Shown here in pieces: positions 39,582-48,120 of a stretch of DNA of 64,000 nt. This DNA comes from Clostridiaceae bacterium (GTDB lineage Bacteria; Bacillota; Clostridia; Peptostreptococcales; Natronincolaceae). Where the stretch lies: contig JAHDLO010000001.1 in the NCBI GenBank assembly GCA_018432235.1, positions 1 through 64,000 on the forward strand, written 5' to 3'. The stretch's first letter is position 1. Each line of letters opens with the position of its first letter. A program made the position numbers and the translations under genes. A model generated the notes under the pieces. That model ran no database searches, was not told the DNA's origin, and saw only the letters and a program-made list of their open reading frames with translations.

Positions 39582-39947
39582 TTATGGTCCCTCCCTAAAG
39601 CCATGCTGTCACCCTTCTTTACTTCGTTAAGTATTCTTCAAAATCATATTATCAAATATTCTGTCATTAGTCAAACATTTGTTGATATATTTCACATATG
39701 TTTTTAAAATGTTTAATTATAGGGCTAATTCTACCCTAATCCTAACTATATCATCTCTATATATACATTTTTTGCCTATTGTTTGCTATCATTTGTAATA
39801 AGCCTCAACATATGATAATATTTGCTTATAGGAAAAAACGAACTTCCTATGAAATAACAAAAGAGTGGCTATATCACGTATGTTTTCCAGTGAACCCATG
39901 CGTTCTACAGCCTTTTATATACCAAATGCTATTAGAGGAGCTATGCT
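39582..39947. promoter_or_regulatory. divergent control region of citC and the SorC-type regulator
   Basis: This 366-base AT-rich gap separates two diverging genes and contains no gene. An inverted repeat with arms AAACATTTG and CATATGTTT type lies at 39673-39702 and is a candidate operator. Another AT-rich segment at 39780-39830 has GCAAATATTATCATATG-like dyad character on the minus strand. Promoter boxes are not clear by eye. Confidence 0.45.
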
Positions 39948-40922
39948 ATGGATCAATATGATAAAATGAATGATAATGAAAAGCTAAAATTTCTTTCTAA
40001 TCTCGCAAATATGTACTATGAGCAAAATATGACTCAGTCGGAGATTGCCGACCAGCTGTCCACCTCCCGCTTTAAAATATCAAAGCTTCTGCAGGAGGCC
40101 AGGGAAAGAAATGTCGTGGAGATTATTATTAATCATCCAAAGGAAAGAGTGGTGCTTATGGAGCAACAGCTGATGGAGAATTTCAAGCTGGAGCATGCCA
40201 TCGTACTCAATAATCAGATGATGTCCCATGATCAGACCATCCATGCCCTGGGTAAATTGGGGGCTGAGTATGTTGATTCTATTATATCGGAGGACGCCAT
40301 CGTTGGTATATTATGGGGAAAGACCCTGTATAATCTCATCAATCAGCTGAAGCCCCAAAACAAAAAATCTATTACAGCGGTTCAGGTGCTGGGCGCTGCA
40401 GCAAAGGATAACCCACTGTCGGATTCACCGGAGCTGATTCGGCGATTTGCCAAGCTATATGGCGGTAAATATAAGTATTTATATGCCCCCCTATACATCG
40501 ACAATGATTTCGCACGAAGGTCCTTAATGCACGAGCCGGTAATAAACGATACATTATTTCTGGCCAACAGATGTGATATTCTACTGACGGGTATCGGTAC
40601 AATTGATGCGGTTTTTTCCTCTAGTCTTTGGTCCGGCTATTTGTTGAAAAATAAAAGCTTTGATACCAGCTCACAAAAGGCCGTTGGCTGCATATACGCC
40701 CGGTTATTTGATATCAACGGAAATATGCTGGATGTTGATATCAACAATAAAATCGTAGGTCTGGATATGAACAGCTTCCCGCAAATAAAATACAGAATAG
40801 GAATAGCCGCCGGAAAATATAAGGCAGAGTCTATATTGGGGGCCCTGAGGGGAGAGCATATCAATGTTCTGATTACAGATGAGTCCACTGCCTCAAAGCT
40901 ATTGACCATAGCTGGATTATAA
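39948..40922 (+). CDS. SorC/DeoR-type transcriptional regulator of the citrate genes
   Basis: The N-terminal helix-turn-helix (YYEQNMTQSEIADQLSTSRF, then KISKLLQEARERNVVEI) is of the SorC family, and the rest is the sugar-isomerase-like effector domain (GILWGKTLYNLINQL, VQVLGAA, DILLTGIGTIDAVF, GIAAGKYKAESILGALRG). The length of 324 aa fits. ATG 39948 follows a GGAG-like site. It diverges from citC, so citrate-gene control is the natural guess. Members usually bind phosphorylated sugars, so the ligand is open. Confidence 0.88.
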   Translation: MDQYDKMNDNEKLKFLSNLANMYYEQNMTQSEIADQLSTSRFKISKLLQEARERNVVEIIINHPKERVVLMEQQLMENFKLEHAIVLNNQMMSHDQTIHALGKLGAEYVDSIISEDAIVGILWGKTLYNLINQLKPQNKKSITAVQVLGAAAKDNPLSDSPELIRRFAKLYGGKYKYLYAPLYIDNDFARRSLMHEPVINDTLFLANRCDILLTGIGTIDAVFSSSLWSGYLLKNKSFDTSSQKAVGCIYARLFDINGNMLDVDINNKIVGLDMNSFPQIKYRIGIAAGKYKAESILGALRGEHINVLITDESTASKLLTIAGL

Positions 40923-40929
40923 ATACACA

Positions 40930-40963
40930 CAAAAAAAACAACTTTCACTAAGTTGTTTTTTTC
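40930..40963. terminator. bidirectional terminator between the SorC gene and citG
   Basis: AAAAAACAACTT / AAGTTGTTTTTT forms a hairpin with A-runs and T-runs on both sides. It overlaps the citG stop codon at 40948 and begins a few bases after the SorC gene, so it serves both converging genes. Confidence 0.85.
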
Positions 40964-41823
40964 ATGTATGCCTCCACCAAATAGAAAAATACCGTTACGC
41001 CCAAAAGGTCTGCACTACCACCCGGACTGATATTTCTTTCTATAAATTCCTGACTAAGGAGCTGTACTTGCTGCCTTCCCTCATTGGATTTCATACCACC
41101 TGCCGCCATTATGTCCTTCGCTCGTGCCTTCACCGCCACCAGCACGTCGGGTGAATGACGATGTAATATTGTTGTATCCTCACATATTTGCATAATACTG
41201 ATTAGGGTATGGATAAGCCTGTCGTTTTGAGAAAGCTCCTCACTATTGCGATATACCTCAAGTCCATAGTTAAAAACCGTCGGTATGCCAGCCTCCACCT
41301 CGCCACGTATACCCTTAGACTGATACTTGAAAAATAAACGCTCACCATTGGAAAGACTAGCCTCTTCCTTCAGGACCTTAAGCTCCTTAGCAACTATGCC
41401 CGCCGTCATTTCCTTGATGATCTTTGGAATATCGGCAAATGCGACTTTAGTATATAGGGCCCGTCCCACGGCAGCGCAGGAAATCCCCATTAAGAACAGC
41501 ATCCCCTTATGAGTATTCACACCGCCTGTTTTGGCGAACATTTCTTTCTCCGCCAATTCCCCCAGTTGACGTATACCTGAAAAAATCTCCCTACTACCCT
41601 TTCCTGACATTCCCTCCTGTGCAAAGATGGAAAAGTATTTGTTCAGAGCAACAGTGCTGTCTAGAAAGCTATAGAAGTTCATATCCCTGTGGGCGCCATT
41701 GGAAACTGGCGATACTAGTCCAGGCGAGGGAAAGCAGGACACCTCATAGAGCATAGCCTGTATGGCAAAGCTACCTATTTCAAAGGCAGAATCCGTAATG
41801 CTATAGCAGTTATTATATGTCAT
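40948..41823 (-). CDS. citG: triphosphoribosyl-dephospho-CoA synthase
   Basis: CitG makes the citrate lyase prosthetic-group precursor from ATP and dephospho-CoA. The 291-aa protein shows SFAIQAMLYEVSCFPSPGLV, GAHRDMNFYSFLDSTVAL, GVNTHKGMLFLMGISCAA and a C-terminal SPGGSADLLGVTVFFY, all family blocks. It overlaps the histidine kinase gene by 11 bases, so kinase and citG are co-translated. It is separated from the rest of the cit operon by the SorC gene. Confidence 0.95.
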   Translation of the reverse strand: MTYNNCYSITDSAFEIGSFAIQAMLYEVSCFPSPGLVSPVSNGAHRDMNFYSFLDSTVALNKYFSIFAQEGMSGKGSREIFSGIRQLGELAEKEMFAKTGGVNTHKGMLFLMGISCAAVGRALYTKVAFADIPKIIKEMTAGIVAKELKVLKEEASLSNGERLFFKYQSKGIRGEVEAGIPTVFNYGLEVYRNSEELSQNDRLIHTLISIMQICEDTTILHRHSPDVLVAVKARAKDIMAAGGMKSNEGRQQVQLLSQEFIERNISPGGSADLLGVTVFFYLVEAYMKKTT

Positions 41824-43582
41824 TTTTGTCCCCCCTTAAATCCTTTGGAATGATGATGGTGGCCTTTAAACCCACCTCAGTATTTTCTATAAATAACTCC
41901 CCATTAAACTTTTCCCGAAGGATGTATCGAGATATATAAAGGCCTAGACCCGTACCACTTTCACCCTTGGTTGAAACATAGGGCTCAAACAGCTTGGCCA
42001 TAACCTCCTCCTCCACGCCTCCGCCGGTATCCATCACCTGAATCACAGCCTCCTCCAACCTATCCTGAAGTATGATTGTAATTTCTCTGGCTTCCCTTCT
42101 GTCCTTCAAGGCTTCTATTGCATTATTAATAAGATTCAAAAGCACCTGTGAAAGGACATTGCTTTCTCCCAGTAGGGTTGTCTCCATATCACCGGAGATA
42201 TCGACCTGAATTTCAAAGTGGTTAATCCGTTCAACATTAAGCTCCAGTGCAAATTCCACAGCCTCCTTAACCTTAAAGACACTGCTGTTTTTTTGGGGTT
42301 TAAAGAAGTATTTGAAATCATCAATGGTCTTAGATATTTTATCCACCATCCGATGATTGCTCTTTAATAAGGAATTCAAGTAGGCTCTGTCGTCCTCTCC
42401 CATCAGATGATAATCCTCGATATTGTACAAGGAAATTTTCAAAGCGTTTAAGGGCTGCTTAAGCTGATGGGCCATAGTGGCCGTCATTTCCCCCATAGCG
42501 GCAAATTTTGCCTGATGCATTATTATTGCATTCTTTTCCTTAAGCTCTTTAAAATATATGGATTCCAATGCCAGCTCATTTCTTTTCAGCTCCACAATAT
42601 AAATATAAATAGTGGTTAAAAGGCTTATGATCACCAAAAGGATTGAAATAAAGATGGTTGCCTCGGTTATCGACTCGAAGGTATACATGGTTTCTAGATA
42701 ATCTATAGAAAAATTAAGGATAATGAAGGTATCTCCAATATCACAGGGGGTAAAGCCATTTATTTTTTTTACTCTTGTACCATCACCAGGCCAAACAGAA
42801 TGATATATCCCCACCCCAGATTGTTTTTGAATTTGAATTTTAACAAGATTTTCCAGCTCACTCCAGTCATAGTCTGGATACTGTCTTCTTCGTACCTCCA
42901 CCACATCTTCACCTAAAAACGACATAGAGGGATGGATCAACAATCGTCCGGTGCTGTCCTTGATGGAGATGTAGCCCTTTTGATTTAGCTGATAGTCTGC
43001 CATGTAGGTGTCATATAGATAATCTGAGTCCAGCTGCATTCTAACAAAGCCGTAGAGCTGCCCCTGTCGTTTTATTGGTCGAAGAAGATTAATGCTTCGG
43101 TCATCTAAGGTATCGACAAAATATATCGTTTCATGGGTATTTACCCCTTTACTGACATCCTCACCATACTGATATTCATAATTGGGGTTATCGGTGTAGG
43201 CCCGCAGCAGCTGGCCATTGCTGTCAATAAGCTCAATGGCAATATATTCACTGCTGCCCATGCTATAGAGCAGCTCCACCAACCTAACCTCTCTAGTGTT
43301 ATCCTCCGTAAGTGCCATAAAATCTAAAAAGAACTGGTCATCCTCAACGACAGCCTTCAAATAGTTATCCTTTGTATTAAAATAAGATTCCATCTGGGAT
43401 GCTACTGTAGTCACAATATTAAGAATATTCTCCTGCTGTGCCTGTATGGTCTTCTCTTGCATCAGTCGGTGATTGCCCTGTAGCAGCAACAGTATGGTAA
43501 TCATCGCCATCATCGTATAGGCTATTACACTAGATATCCTTTTTTTGAACTGTCGCTTTTGTTCCTCTGTCTGCTTTTCCAT
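41813..43582 (-). CDS. membrane sensor histidine kinase with extracellular Cache-like domain
   Basis: A first membrane helix (about residues 20-37) is followed by a large external region of about 270 residues with double-Cache character, including YIAIELIDSNGQLLRAY and GFVRMQLDSDYLYDTYM. A second helix follows near SITEATIFISILLVIISLL. The dimerisation box is AAMGEMTATMAHQLKQPLNA, with phospho-histidine in MAHQLKQP. The ATPase has NLINNAIEAL, DTGGGVEEE and GTGLGLYISRYIL. ATG 43582 follows GAGGTG. It likely senses a carboxylate and is overlapped by citG. The REC-DUF2294 protein at 34434 is the nearest partner. Confidence 0.88.
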   Translation of the reverse strand: MEKQTEEQKRQFKKRISSVIAYTMMAMITILLLLQGNHRLMQEKTIQAQQENILNIVTTVASQMESYFNTKDNYLKAVVEDDQFFLDFMALTEDNTREVRLVELLYSMGSSEYIAIELIDSNGQLLRAYTDNPNYEYQYGEDVSKGVNTHETIYFVDTLDDRSINLLRPIKRQGQLYGFVRMQLDSDYLYDTYMADYQLNQKGYISIKDSTGRLLIHPSMSFLGEDVVEVRRRQYPDYDWSELENLVKIQIQKQSGVGIYHSVWPGDGTRVKKINGFTPCDIGDTFIILNFSIDYLETMYTFESITEATIFISILLVIISLLTTIYIYIVELKRNELALESIYFKELKEKNAIIMHQAKFAAMGEMTATMAHQLKQPLNALKISLYNIEDYHLMGEDDRAYLNSLLKSNHRMVDKISKTIDDFKYFFKPQKNSSVFKVKEAVEFALELNVERINHFEIQVDISGDMETTLLGESNVLSQVLLNLINNAIEALKDRREAREITIILQDRLEEAVIQVMDTGGGVEEEVMAKLFEPYVSTKGESGTGLGLYISRYILREKFNGELFIENTEVGLKATIIIPKDLRGDKNDI

Positions 43583-43668
43583 AGTTATTCACCTCAAAAT
43601 TGTTATGAGATTTAGGTTTAGTCATTATACCATTTATGGCAAAAGCTTGTAAATATCCTCTGACCCCT

Positions 43669-44406
43669 TCACTGATCAAAATATTCAATGACGCCCTGAA
43701 TAATCAGCTCCACAATTTCTCTTTGGTGCTTTCCATCTAATAACAGCCTTCTGTCCAGCTCATTTGAAATAAAGCCCGTCTCTACGATAACTCCTGGTGC
43801 CGAGGTGTTATTTAGAATAAAGTAATCTCCCTTTGTGGCACTATGTCCTGGCTTTATATCTTGCTTTTCATAGGCAGACAGACGATTTAAATTCCGTTGC
43901 AGCAGCTCCGCTATTTTTTTACTTTCTTCACTATTGCCATGATAAAAGACTATAGGACCTTGTCTTCCGGTATTTTTAATGCAGTTGGCATGGATGCTGA
44001 TGAAAATATCAGCTTCACTACTATTGATTATTCTAACCCGTTCATTTAAATCCTCCCGATGACGACTACCATTATTGATATGATCATCTAGAGAAACATC
44101 TGAGTCTCTGGTCATGATAACAGTAGCACCTTCATTTTCCAGCTCCTTTTTAAGTCTAAGGCTTATTTCAAGATTAATATGCTTTTCCAGTATATCATCA
44201 CCAAAGTGAGTACCACCATCAATACCGCCATGCCCCGGATCTATGGCTATGGTTTTCCCCTCCAAAGCATTGAAAAAATATACAGATATCGTTCTTTGAA
44301 GGCCTGATGCTACATAGGTTGCAATTAGAATTAATGCTACGATTGCAATCATAAGAAAATAAAGCCGCCTCTTTGTTATAATTATGAATATTGCCGGTCT
44401 TCTCAT
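43669..44406 (-). CDS. cwlD: N-acetylmuramoyl-L-alanine amidase CwlD
   Basis: CwlD cuts peptide side chains from muramic acid on the way to muramic-lactam in spore cortex. An N-terminal membrane anchor (LYFLMIAIVALILIATYVAS) precedes the Amidase_3 domain with zinc ligands in IAIDPGHGGIDGGTHFG, LEKHINLEISLRLKKELE, DIFISIHANC and VIVETGFISNELDRRLLL. The length of 245 aa matches the family. It stands alone between the sensor kinase and azlD. It is one reason to call the host a spore former. Confidence 0.92.
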   Translation of the reverse strand: MRRPAIFIIITKRRLYFLMIAIVALILIATYVASGLQRTISVYFFNALEGKTIAIDPGHGGIDGGTHFGDDILEKHINLEISLRLKKELENEGATVIMTRDSDVSLDDHINNGSRHREDLNERVRIINSSEADIFISIHANCIKNTGRQGPIVFYHGNSEESKKIAELLQRNLNRLSAYEKQDIKPGHSATKGDYFILNNTSAPGVIVETGFISNELDRRLLLDGKHQREIVELIIQGVIEYFDQ

Positions 44407-44513
44407 GCTTAACCCCCTTCATATACACATCAATCATTTCCACAATAGCTATAGCTTCAGTATTGATTTATATTTATTCTGTAATTATCTAATTATGCCT
44501 TAAGAAGACCTAT

Positions 44514-44546
44514 AAAAAAACAGCAGTGGAGGCACCTCCACTACTG
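44514..44546 (-). terminator. terminator of the azlCD operon
   Basis: A 12-bp stem (CAGTAGTGGAGG with CCTCCACTGCTG) followed by TTTTTTT on the minus strand lies 28 bases after azlD. Confidence 0.92.
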
Positions 44547-44573
44547 TTTTAACTAAGTATATGATTATCAACA

Positions 44574-44903
44574 TTATAGAATATACATCAGCACCGCCAC
44601 CGATGCAATTCCTGATATCACTGTCACTAACATATTTTTAGAGAAATAGGCTATGATGGCAGTGATAACCGAGGCAATGATATAGCTATTGCTTAAGGAA
44701 AGGTCAATACGTCCCTCCCTTAAAAATATTGCCGGAGCGATCAAGGAGGTCAATACCGCCGGTGCTATGAAGCTCATAAGCTTCGCCAGCTTGGGGGATA
44801 TTTCCCTATTTCCAGAAATGACCATCAGAGGAAAACGGGTTAAATAGGTTGCTAACCCTGCGCCTAATATGATTAATAATATACTAATCCTCACATTGAA
44901 CAC
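44574..44903 (-). CDS. azlD: branched-chain amino acid exporter small subunit AzlD
   Basis: AzlD is the small membrane partner of AzlC. The 109-aa protein has four hydrophobic spans and the family opening ILGAGLATYLTRFPLMVI, with FIAPAVLTSLIAPAIFL in the middle. It overlaps azlC by 20 bases, indicating coupled translation. Family members export branched-chain amino acids or analogues such as 4-azaleucine. Confidence 0.92.
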   Translation of the reverse strand: MFNVRISILLIILGAGLATYLTRFPLMVISGNREISPKLAKLMSFIAPAVLTSLIAPAIFLREGRIDLSLSNSYIIASVITAIIAYFSKNMLVTVISGIASVAVLMYIL

Positions 44904-45624
44904 CTCCTCTGTTATTTACTTCCGACTTACTGCTTCCCTTCAGCTCCGAGGCAATATATCCTGCCAGGCTTGCCACAATAGCTGCCACAATAATGTACCA
45001 TTTCCCTGGGATAAATCGTGATCCCAATAACGAGACAATTGCAGAGGTGAGAACCGCCACCAGCACCGGAAGCCCCTTTATCATTGGCACCAGCATACCT
45101 AAGAAGGCAGCCACAAAGGCAAAGTCAAAAATATAGCTCAGCTGGCTGGATATAATATTGCCGAAGAAATAACCTACGGCTCCCGACAAGCCCCATAGAA
45201 TATAGATATTTATACCGCTGCCTAAAAAGTATTTGCCTGTGGGGGGATCGCTCTGATAATGACTATAGGTTACTGCATAGCTCTCATCCGTCATTAGAAA
45301 GGCATTCAATAGCTTCATCCCTGTTGACTCATGCCTTAAGTAAGGTGCTATGGAGGCCCCCAATAAAAAATGTCTTAAATTAATGATAAATACTGTTATA
45401 ATGATCGATACTCCGCTGCTGCCGAGAGCAATCATCTGTACTGCCGTCATTTGGGAGGCCCCAGCAAATACAATACAGGACATGGCTATGGTTTCCCATA
45501 TGGAAAGCCCTGCCTTCCCGGCTAAAACACCATACACCACCCCATAGATAGAGGCACTTAAGCCCAATGGTATAGTGTCAATGAATCCCTTTAAAAGCTC
45601 ACTTTTAACATTGCTTTTCTTCAT
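44884..45624 (-). CDS. azlC: branched-chain amino acid exporter large subunit AzlC
   Basis: AzlC is the main permease. The protein has GFIDTIPLGLSASIYGVVYG, SCIVFAGASQMTAVQMIALG, NLRHFLLGASIAPYL and LMTDESYAVTYSHYQ, all family blocks. The start is placed at ATG 45624. The upstream GTG 45633 sits too close to the GAGGAT site. The length is 246 aa. It diverges from the MocR-type regulator, with promoters interlocked in one palindrome. Confidence 0.93.
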   Translation of the reverse strand: MKKSNVKSELLKGFIDTIPLGLSASIYGVVYGVLAGKAGLSIWETIAMSCIVFAGASQMTAVQMIALGSSGVSIIITVFIINLRHFLLGASIAPYLRHESTGMKLLNAFLMTDESYAVTYSHYQSDPPTGKYFLGSGINIYILWGLSGAVGYFFGNIISSQLSYIFDFAFVAAFLGMLVPMIKGLPVLVAVLTSAIVSLLGSRFIPGKWYIIVAAIVASLAGYIASELKGSSKSEVNNRGGVQCED

Positions 45625-45657
45625 ATTAAGCACATCCTCTAGTTTATCTTAAATAAA

Positions 45658-45695
45658 ATTATAGCATTGTAAGTGTATGGTCTCAATGCTATAAT
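45658..45695. promoter_or_regulatory. interlocked divergent promoters of azlC and the MocR gene
   Basis: A perfect 12-bp inverted repeat, ATTATAGCATTG (45658-45669) and CAATGCTATAAT (45684-45695), supplies both -10 boxes. Plus strand: TTGTAA (45667-45672), 17 bases, TATAAT (45690-45695). Minus strand: TTGAGA (45681-45686), 17 bases, TATAAT (45658-45663). Each -35 lies between the two -10 boxes, so only one promoter can be used at a time, and a dimer bound to the palindrome would cover both. Confidence 0.85.
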
Positions 45696-45729
45696 TGTAT
45701 GCAATACAATTATTTTAAGGAGGTGCTGC

Positions 45730-47115
45730 ATGCCTGTTAATTCCTTTGAAAACTACCCCATGACCTGGAAGCCCGATAGACGAAGCTTGACGTCACCCCT
45801 ATATGCATCTTTAGCCAGCATGCTGGAATATGATATCTTGAACGGCTTTCTAGCCCCCAACACCAAGCTGCCGCCCCAAAGAGAGCTGGCGGATTTTCTC
45901 GACATCAATCTAAGCACTGTCACCAGAGCCTTTAAGCTATGTGAAGCCAAGGGCCTGATCTATGCCATAACCGGCAGTGGCACCTTTGTAGCCCCCAATG
46001 CCGGCAGTGAAATATTTATTGCCGATATTGACACCAGCAAGGGCTGTATAGAAATGGGCCTAATCAAGGCCTTTGACGCCCTAAACATACACGTGGCAGA
46101 GGTAATAAGGGATATCGCCGAAAAAAATTATCTCGACAAACTACTGGACTATGGCTATCCCATAGGGGCACCCTATCATAGGATGGCCGCCAAGCAATGG
46201 ATGGCGCGCTTTAATATGGAGACCTCCCTCGACAATATTGCCATAACCTCCGGCGGACAAAATTCCTTTACCTTAGTCTTAATCTCCCTCTTTAAGCCCG
46301 GTGATAAAATTGCTGTAGATGCTTACACCTATCCCAATTTTATTGAGCTGGCAAACATGTTAAACATTCAGCTTGTCCCAGTCGGAGGCGATGCAATGGG
46401 AATGCTCCCTCAGCAGCTTGAGGCGGTATGTAGGGCAACAAATCTAAAGGGCATCTATCTAAACCCCTCCTGTAATAATCCTACTGCTGTGACTATGCCA
46501 ATGTCCAGAAGAGAAGAGCTGGCGCAGGTAATAAGGGACAATGGCCTGATCTTAATGGAGGATGATATTTATTCCTTTCTATGCCCCAGTGACTATCTTC
46601 CTATATCACATTTTGTGCCAGAGAAATTCGTATACATGCATAGCATATCAAAGGCCTTAGCCTCAGGCCTGAGGGTTGCCTTTATTGCCTATGCAAGGGG
46701 CTTTGCTGATGCTATAACCAGAGGCATCTGCAATATTAATATCAAGACCTCTGCTCTAAATTCTGAGATAGCTGCAGAGCTAATAAACAATGGTGCAGCC
46801 GAAGCAATTATAACGAAAAAACTAGCCCTTTCAAGGGAAAGGAATCAAATTTATCGCCAATACTTCAGCATCGAAAACCCTCTGGAGAACCCCTTAAGCC
46901 TATATCGCTGGCTTAGGCTGCCCCGAAGGTATCATCCCAAACTTCTGGAGGAGGCTTTAATGAAAAGAGGGCTTCGTCTTTTCCATTCCTATCGGTTTAT
47001 TGTTAAAAGAGAGGAGTCCACGCAGTTTGTCCGAGTGGCCTTATCCTCCGCCACTGATGTCAAGGAGCTGGAAAGAGGTCTAATCATATTAAAGGATTTT
47101 TCAACAGAAAAATAA
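45730..47115 (+). CDS. MocR/PdxR-type regulator (GntR helix-turn-helix fused to aminotransferase domain)
   Basis: The N-terminal GntR winged helix (PLYASLASMLEYDILNGFL, LPPQRELADFLDINLSTVTR) is joined to a fold-type I PLP domain. The aminotransferase part shows ITSGGQNSFTLVLISLFKPG, LNPSCNNPTAVTMP, LMEDDIYSFL and the PLP lysine in YMHSISKALASGLRVAF. The start is ATG 45730 behind AAGGAGGTG. An earlier ATG at 45673 lies between the promoter boxes. The length is 461 aa. It faces azlCD across a shared palindrome and is their probable regulator. Confidence 0.92.
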   Translation: MPVNSFENYPMTWKPDRRSLTSPLYASLASMLEYDILNGFLAPNTKLPPQRELADFLDINLSTVTRAFKLCEAKGLIYAITGSGTFVAPNAGSEIFIADIDTSKGCIEMGLIKAFDALNIHVAEVIRDIAEKNYLDKLLDYGYPIGAPYHRMAAKQWMARFNMETSLDNIAITSGGQNSFTLVLISLFKPGDKIAVDAYTYPNFIELANMLNIQLVPVGGDAMGMLPQQLEAVCRATNLKGIYLNPSCNNPTAVTMPMSRREELAQVIRDNGLILMEDDIYSFLCPSDYLPISHFVPEKFVYMHSISKALASGLRVAFIAYARGFADAITRGICNINIKTSALNSEIAAELINNGAAEAIITKKLALSRERNQIYRQYFSIENPLENPLSLYRWLRLPRRYHPKLLEEALMKRGLRLFHSYRFIVKREESTQFVRVALSSATDVKELERGLIILKDFSTEK

Positions 47116-47190
47116 AGCCTTATCCAAATACAAAAGGCGTTAGTCGTAGAAGGGTATCAATTCAGCTTCATCTATTTAAAAGCATAAATA

Positions 47191-47211
47191 AAGGGCCCCT
47201 TGGGCCCTTTT
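47191..47211. terminator. bidirectional terminator between the MocR and DUF3997-like genes
   Basis: AAGGGCCC, loop CTT, GGGCCCTT with T-rich flanks lies between converging genes. It ends the MocR transcript and probably also the opposing lipoprotein gene. Confidence 0.85.
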
Positions 47212-47279
47212 GCAAGTAGTTCATATGAGAAACTTTTCAATACCCTTGACATACCCTGATTTTTTACTGAGCTGAAATC

Positions 47280-47732
47280 TTATTTCTTTTTATAATTAGA
47301 TGGATCTTTTAATTCAAGAGATTTGGGTATTGATAGTTCACTTCGTAGTTGCTTGAATTCAGCCTCACTATAGGTTTCGAATATTTCGGGGGTTAAAGTG
47401 TCTAAAATATAATATGTAACTTTGGTTTCATCGGGAATTTCATAAGTGTTATCAACTGGTTTAGTAGGATCTTTTACTAATTCATACCTTTTTGCAATAA
47501 TGTAACGATCATCAAAGTCTATTTCAACTACTTTTGCAGCGATAAATAAATCAACCGATGAATTATAATCTTTATTAGGTGTAATCATTACATTATGAGC
47601 TGAAGTCTTAACTAAATGATATCCCCCAGGCAAATCGATGGAATAATCCGCCGCTCCTGGACCAAAGCAGCCTAAAAGTAAGAGCATGCTTGCAAGTATT
47701 AGAATTAATAAGGGTAACAACTTAATATTCAA
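47280..47732 (-). CDS. small lipoprotein, possibly DUF3997-like, 150 aa
   Basis: The signal peptide ends in MLLLLGCFGPG, a lipobox. The mature part starts SIDLPGGYHLVKTSAHNVMI and holds alternating strands with a central FIAAKVVEIDFDDRYIIAKR. It resembles the DUF3997 group of Firmicutes lipoproteins, though I am not sure. TTG 47732 is the only start available, behind GGTGGT. The role is unknown. It converges on the MocR gene. Confidence 0.7.
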   Translation of the reverse strand: MNIKLLPLLILILASMLLLLGCFGPGAADYSIDLPGGYHLVKTSAHNVMITPNKDYNSSVDLFIAAKVVEIDFDDRYIIAKRYELVKDPTKPVDNTYEIPDETKVTYYILDTLTPEIFETYSEAEFKQLRSELSIPKSLELKDPSNYKKK

Positions 47733-48079
47733 AGTTATCAGACCACCTTTTTATTACTCTATAGTGAAAAAATCTACATTATAAGGAACAATTGCACCTA
47801 TTTCGATAGCAATACAAACCCTTTCCACTAAAAAAAGTTTAATTATTTGTCTATTCTAGGGAAATAAACAAATTATAGGCAATACAAAGTAAACTTATGT
47901 ACATTTAGTTTGCTTTAATAACTGAATTATAGCATAATATTATAGTGAATTTTGTCGAAATACATTGTAAAAATATTGCAAGTTCGTTTCTCTTCCTCAA
48001 TCTTCAATCCAGCCAAAGCTGAATTATTTTTATTAATAATAGATTCTTCGTTAAGTCGATTAATATTTGACGAATACAC
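47733..48079. other. AT-rich gap without a gene
   Basis: About 350 bases upstream of the small lipoprotein gene hold no convincing open frame or structured RNA. A minus-strand promoter for the lipoprotein gene is expected here, but no box pair stands out. Confidence 0.4.
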
Positions 48080-48102
48080 AAAAAGGGCCCCTTCGGGCCC
48101 TT
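48080..48102 (-). terminator. terminator of the GerMN lipoprotein gene
   Basis: On the minus strand AAGGGCCC, GAAG, GGGCCCTT is followed by TTTTT, starting about 19 bases after the stop. The stem matches that at 47191-47211. Confidence 0.88.
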
Positions 48103-48120
48103 AGACTTACTACCATTACT

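Noticed and set aside
47145..47280. Large inverted repeat around the GGGCCC terminator
   Set aside because: The outer short matches (AGGGTAT, TTCAGCT) are not in mirrored order, so they do not form one extended stem.
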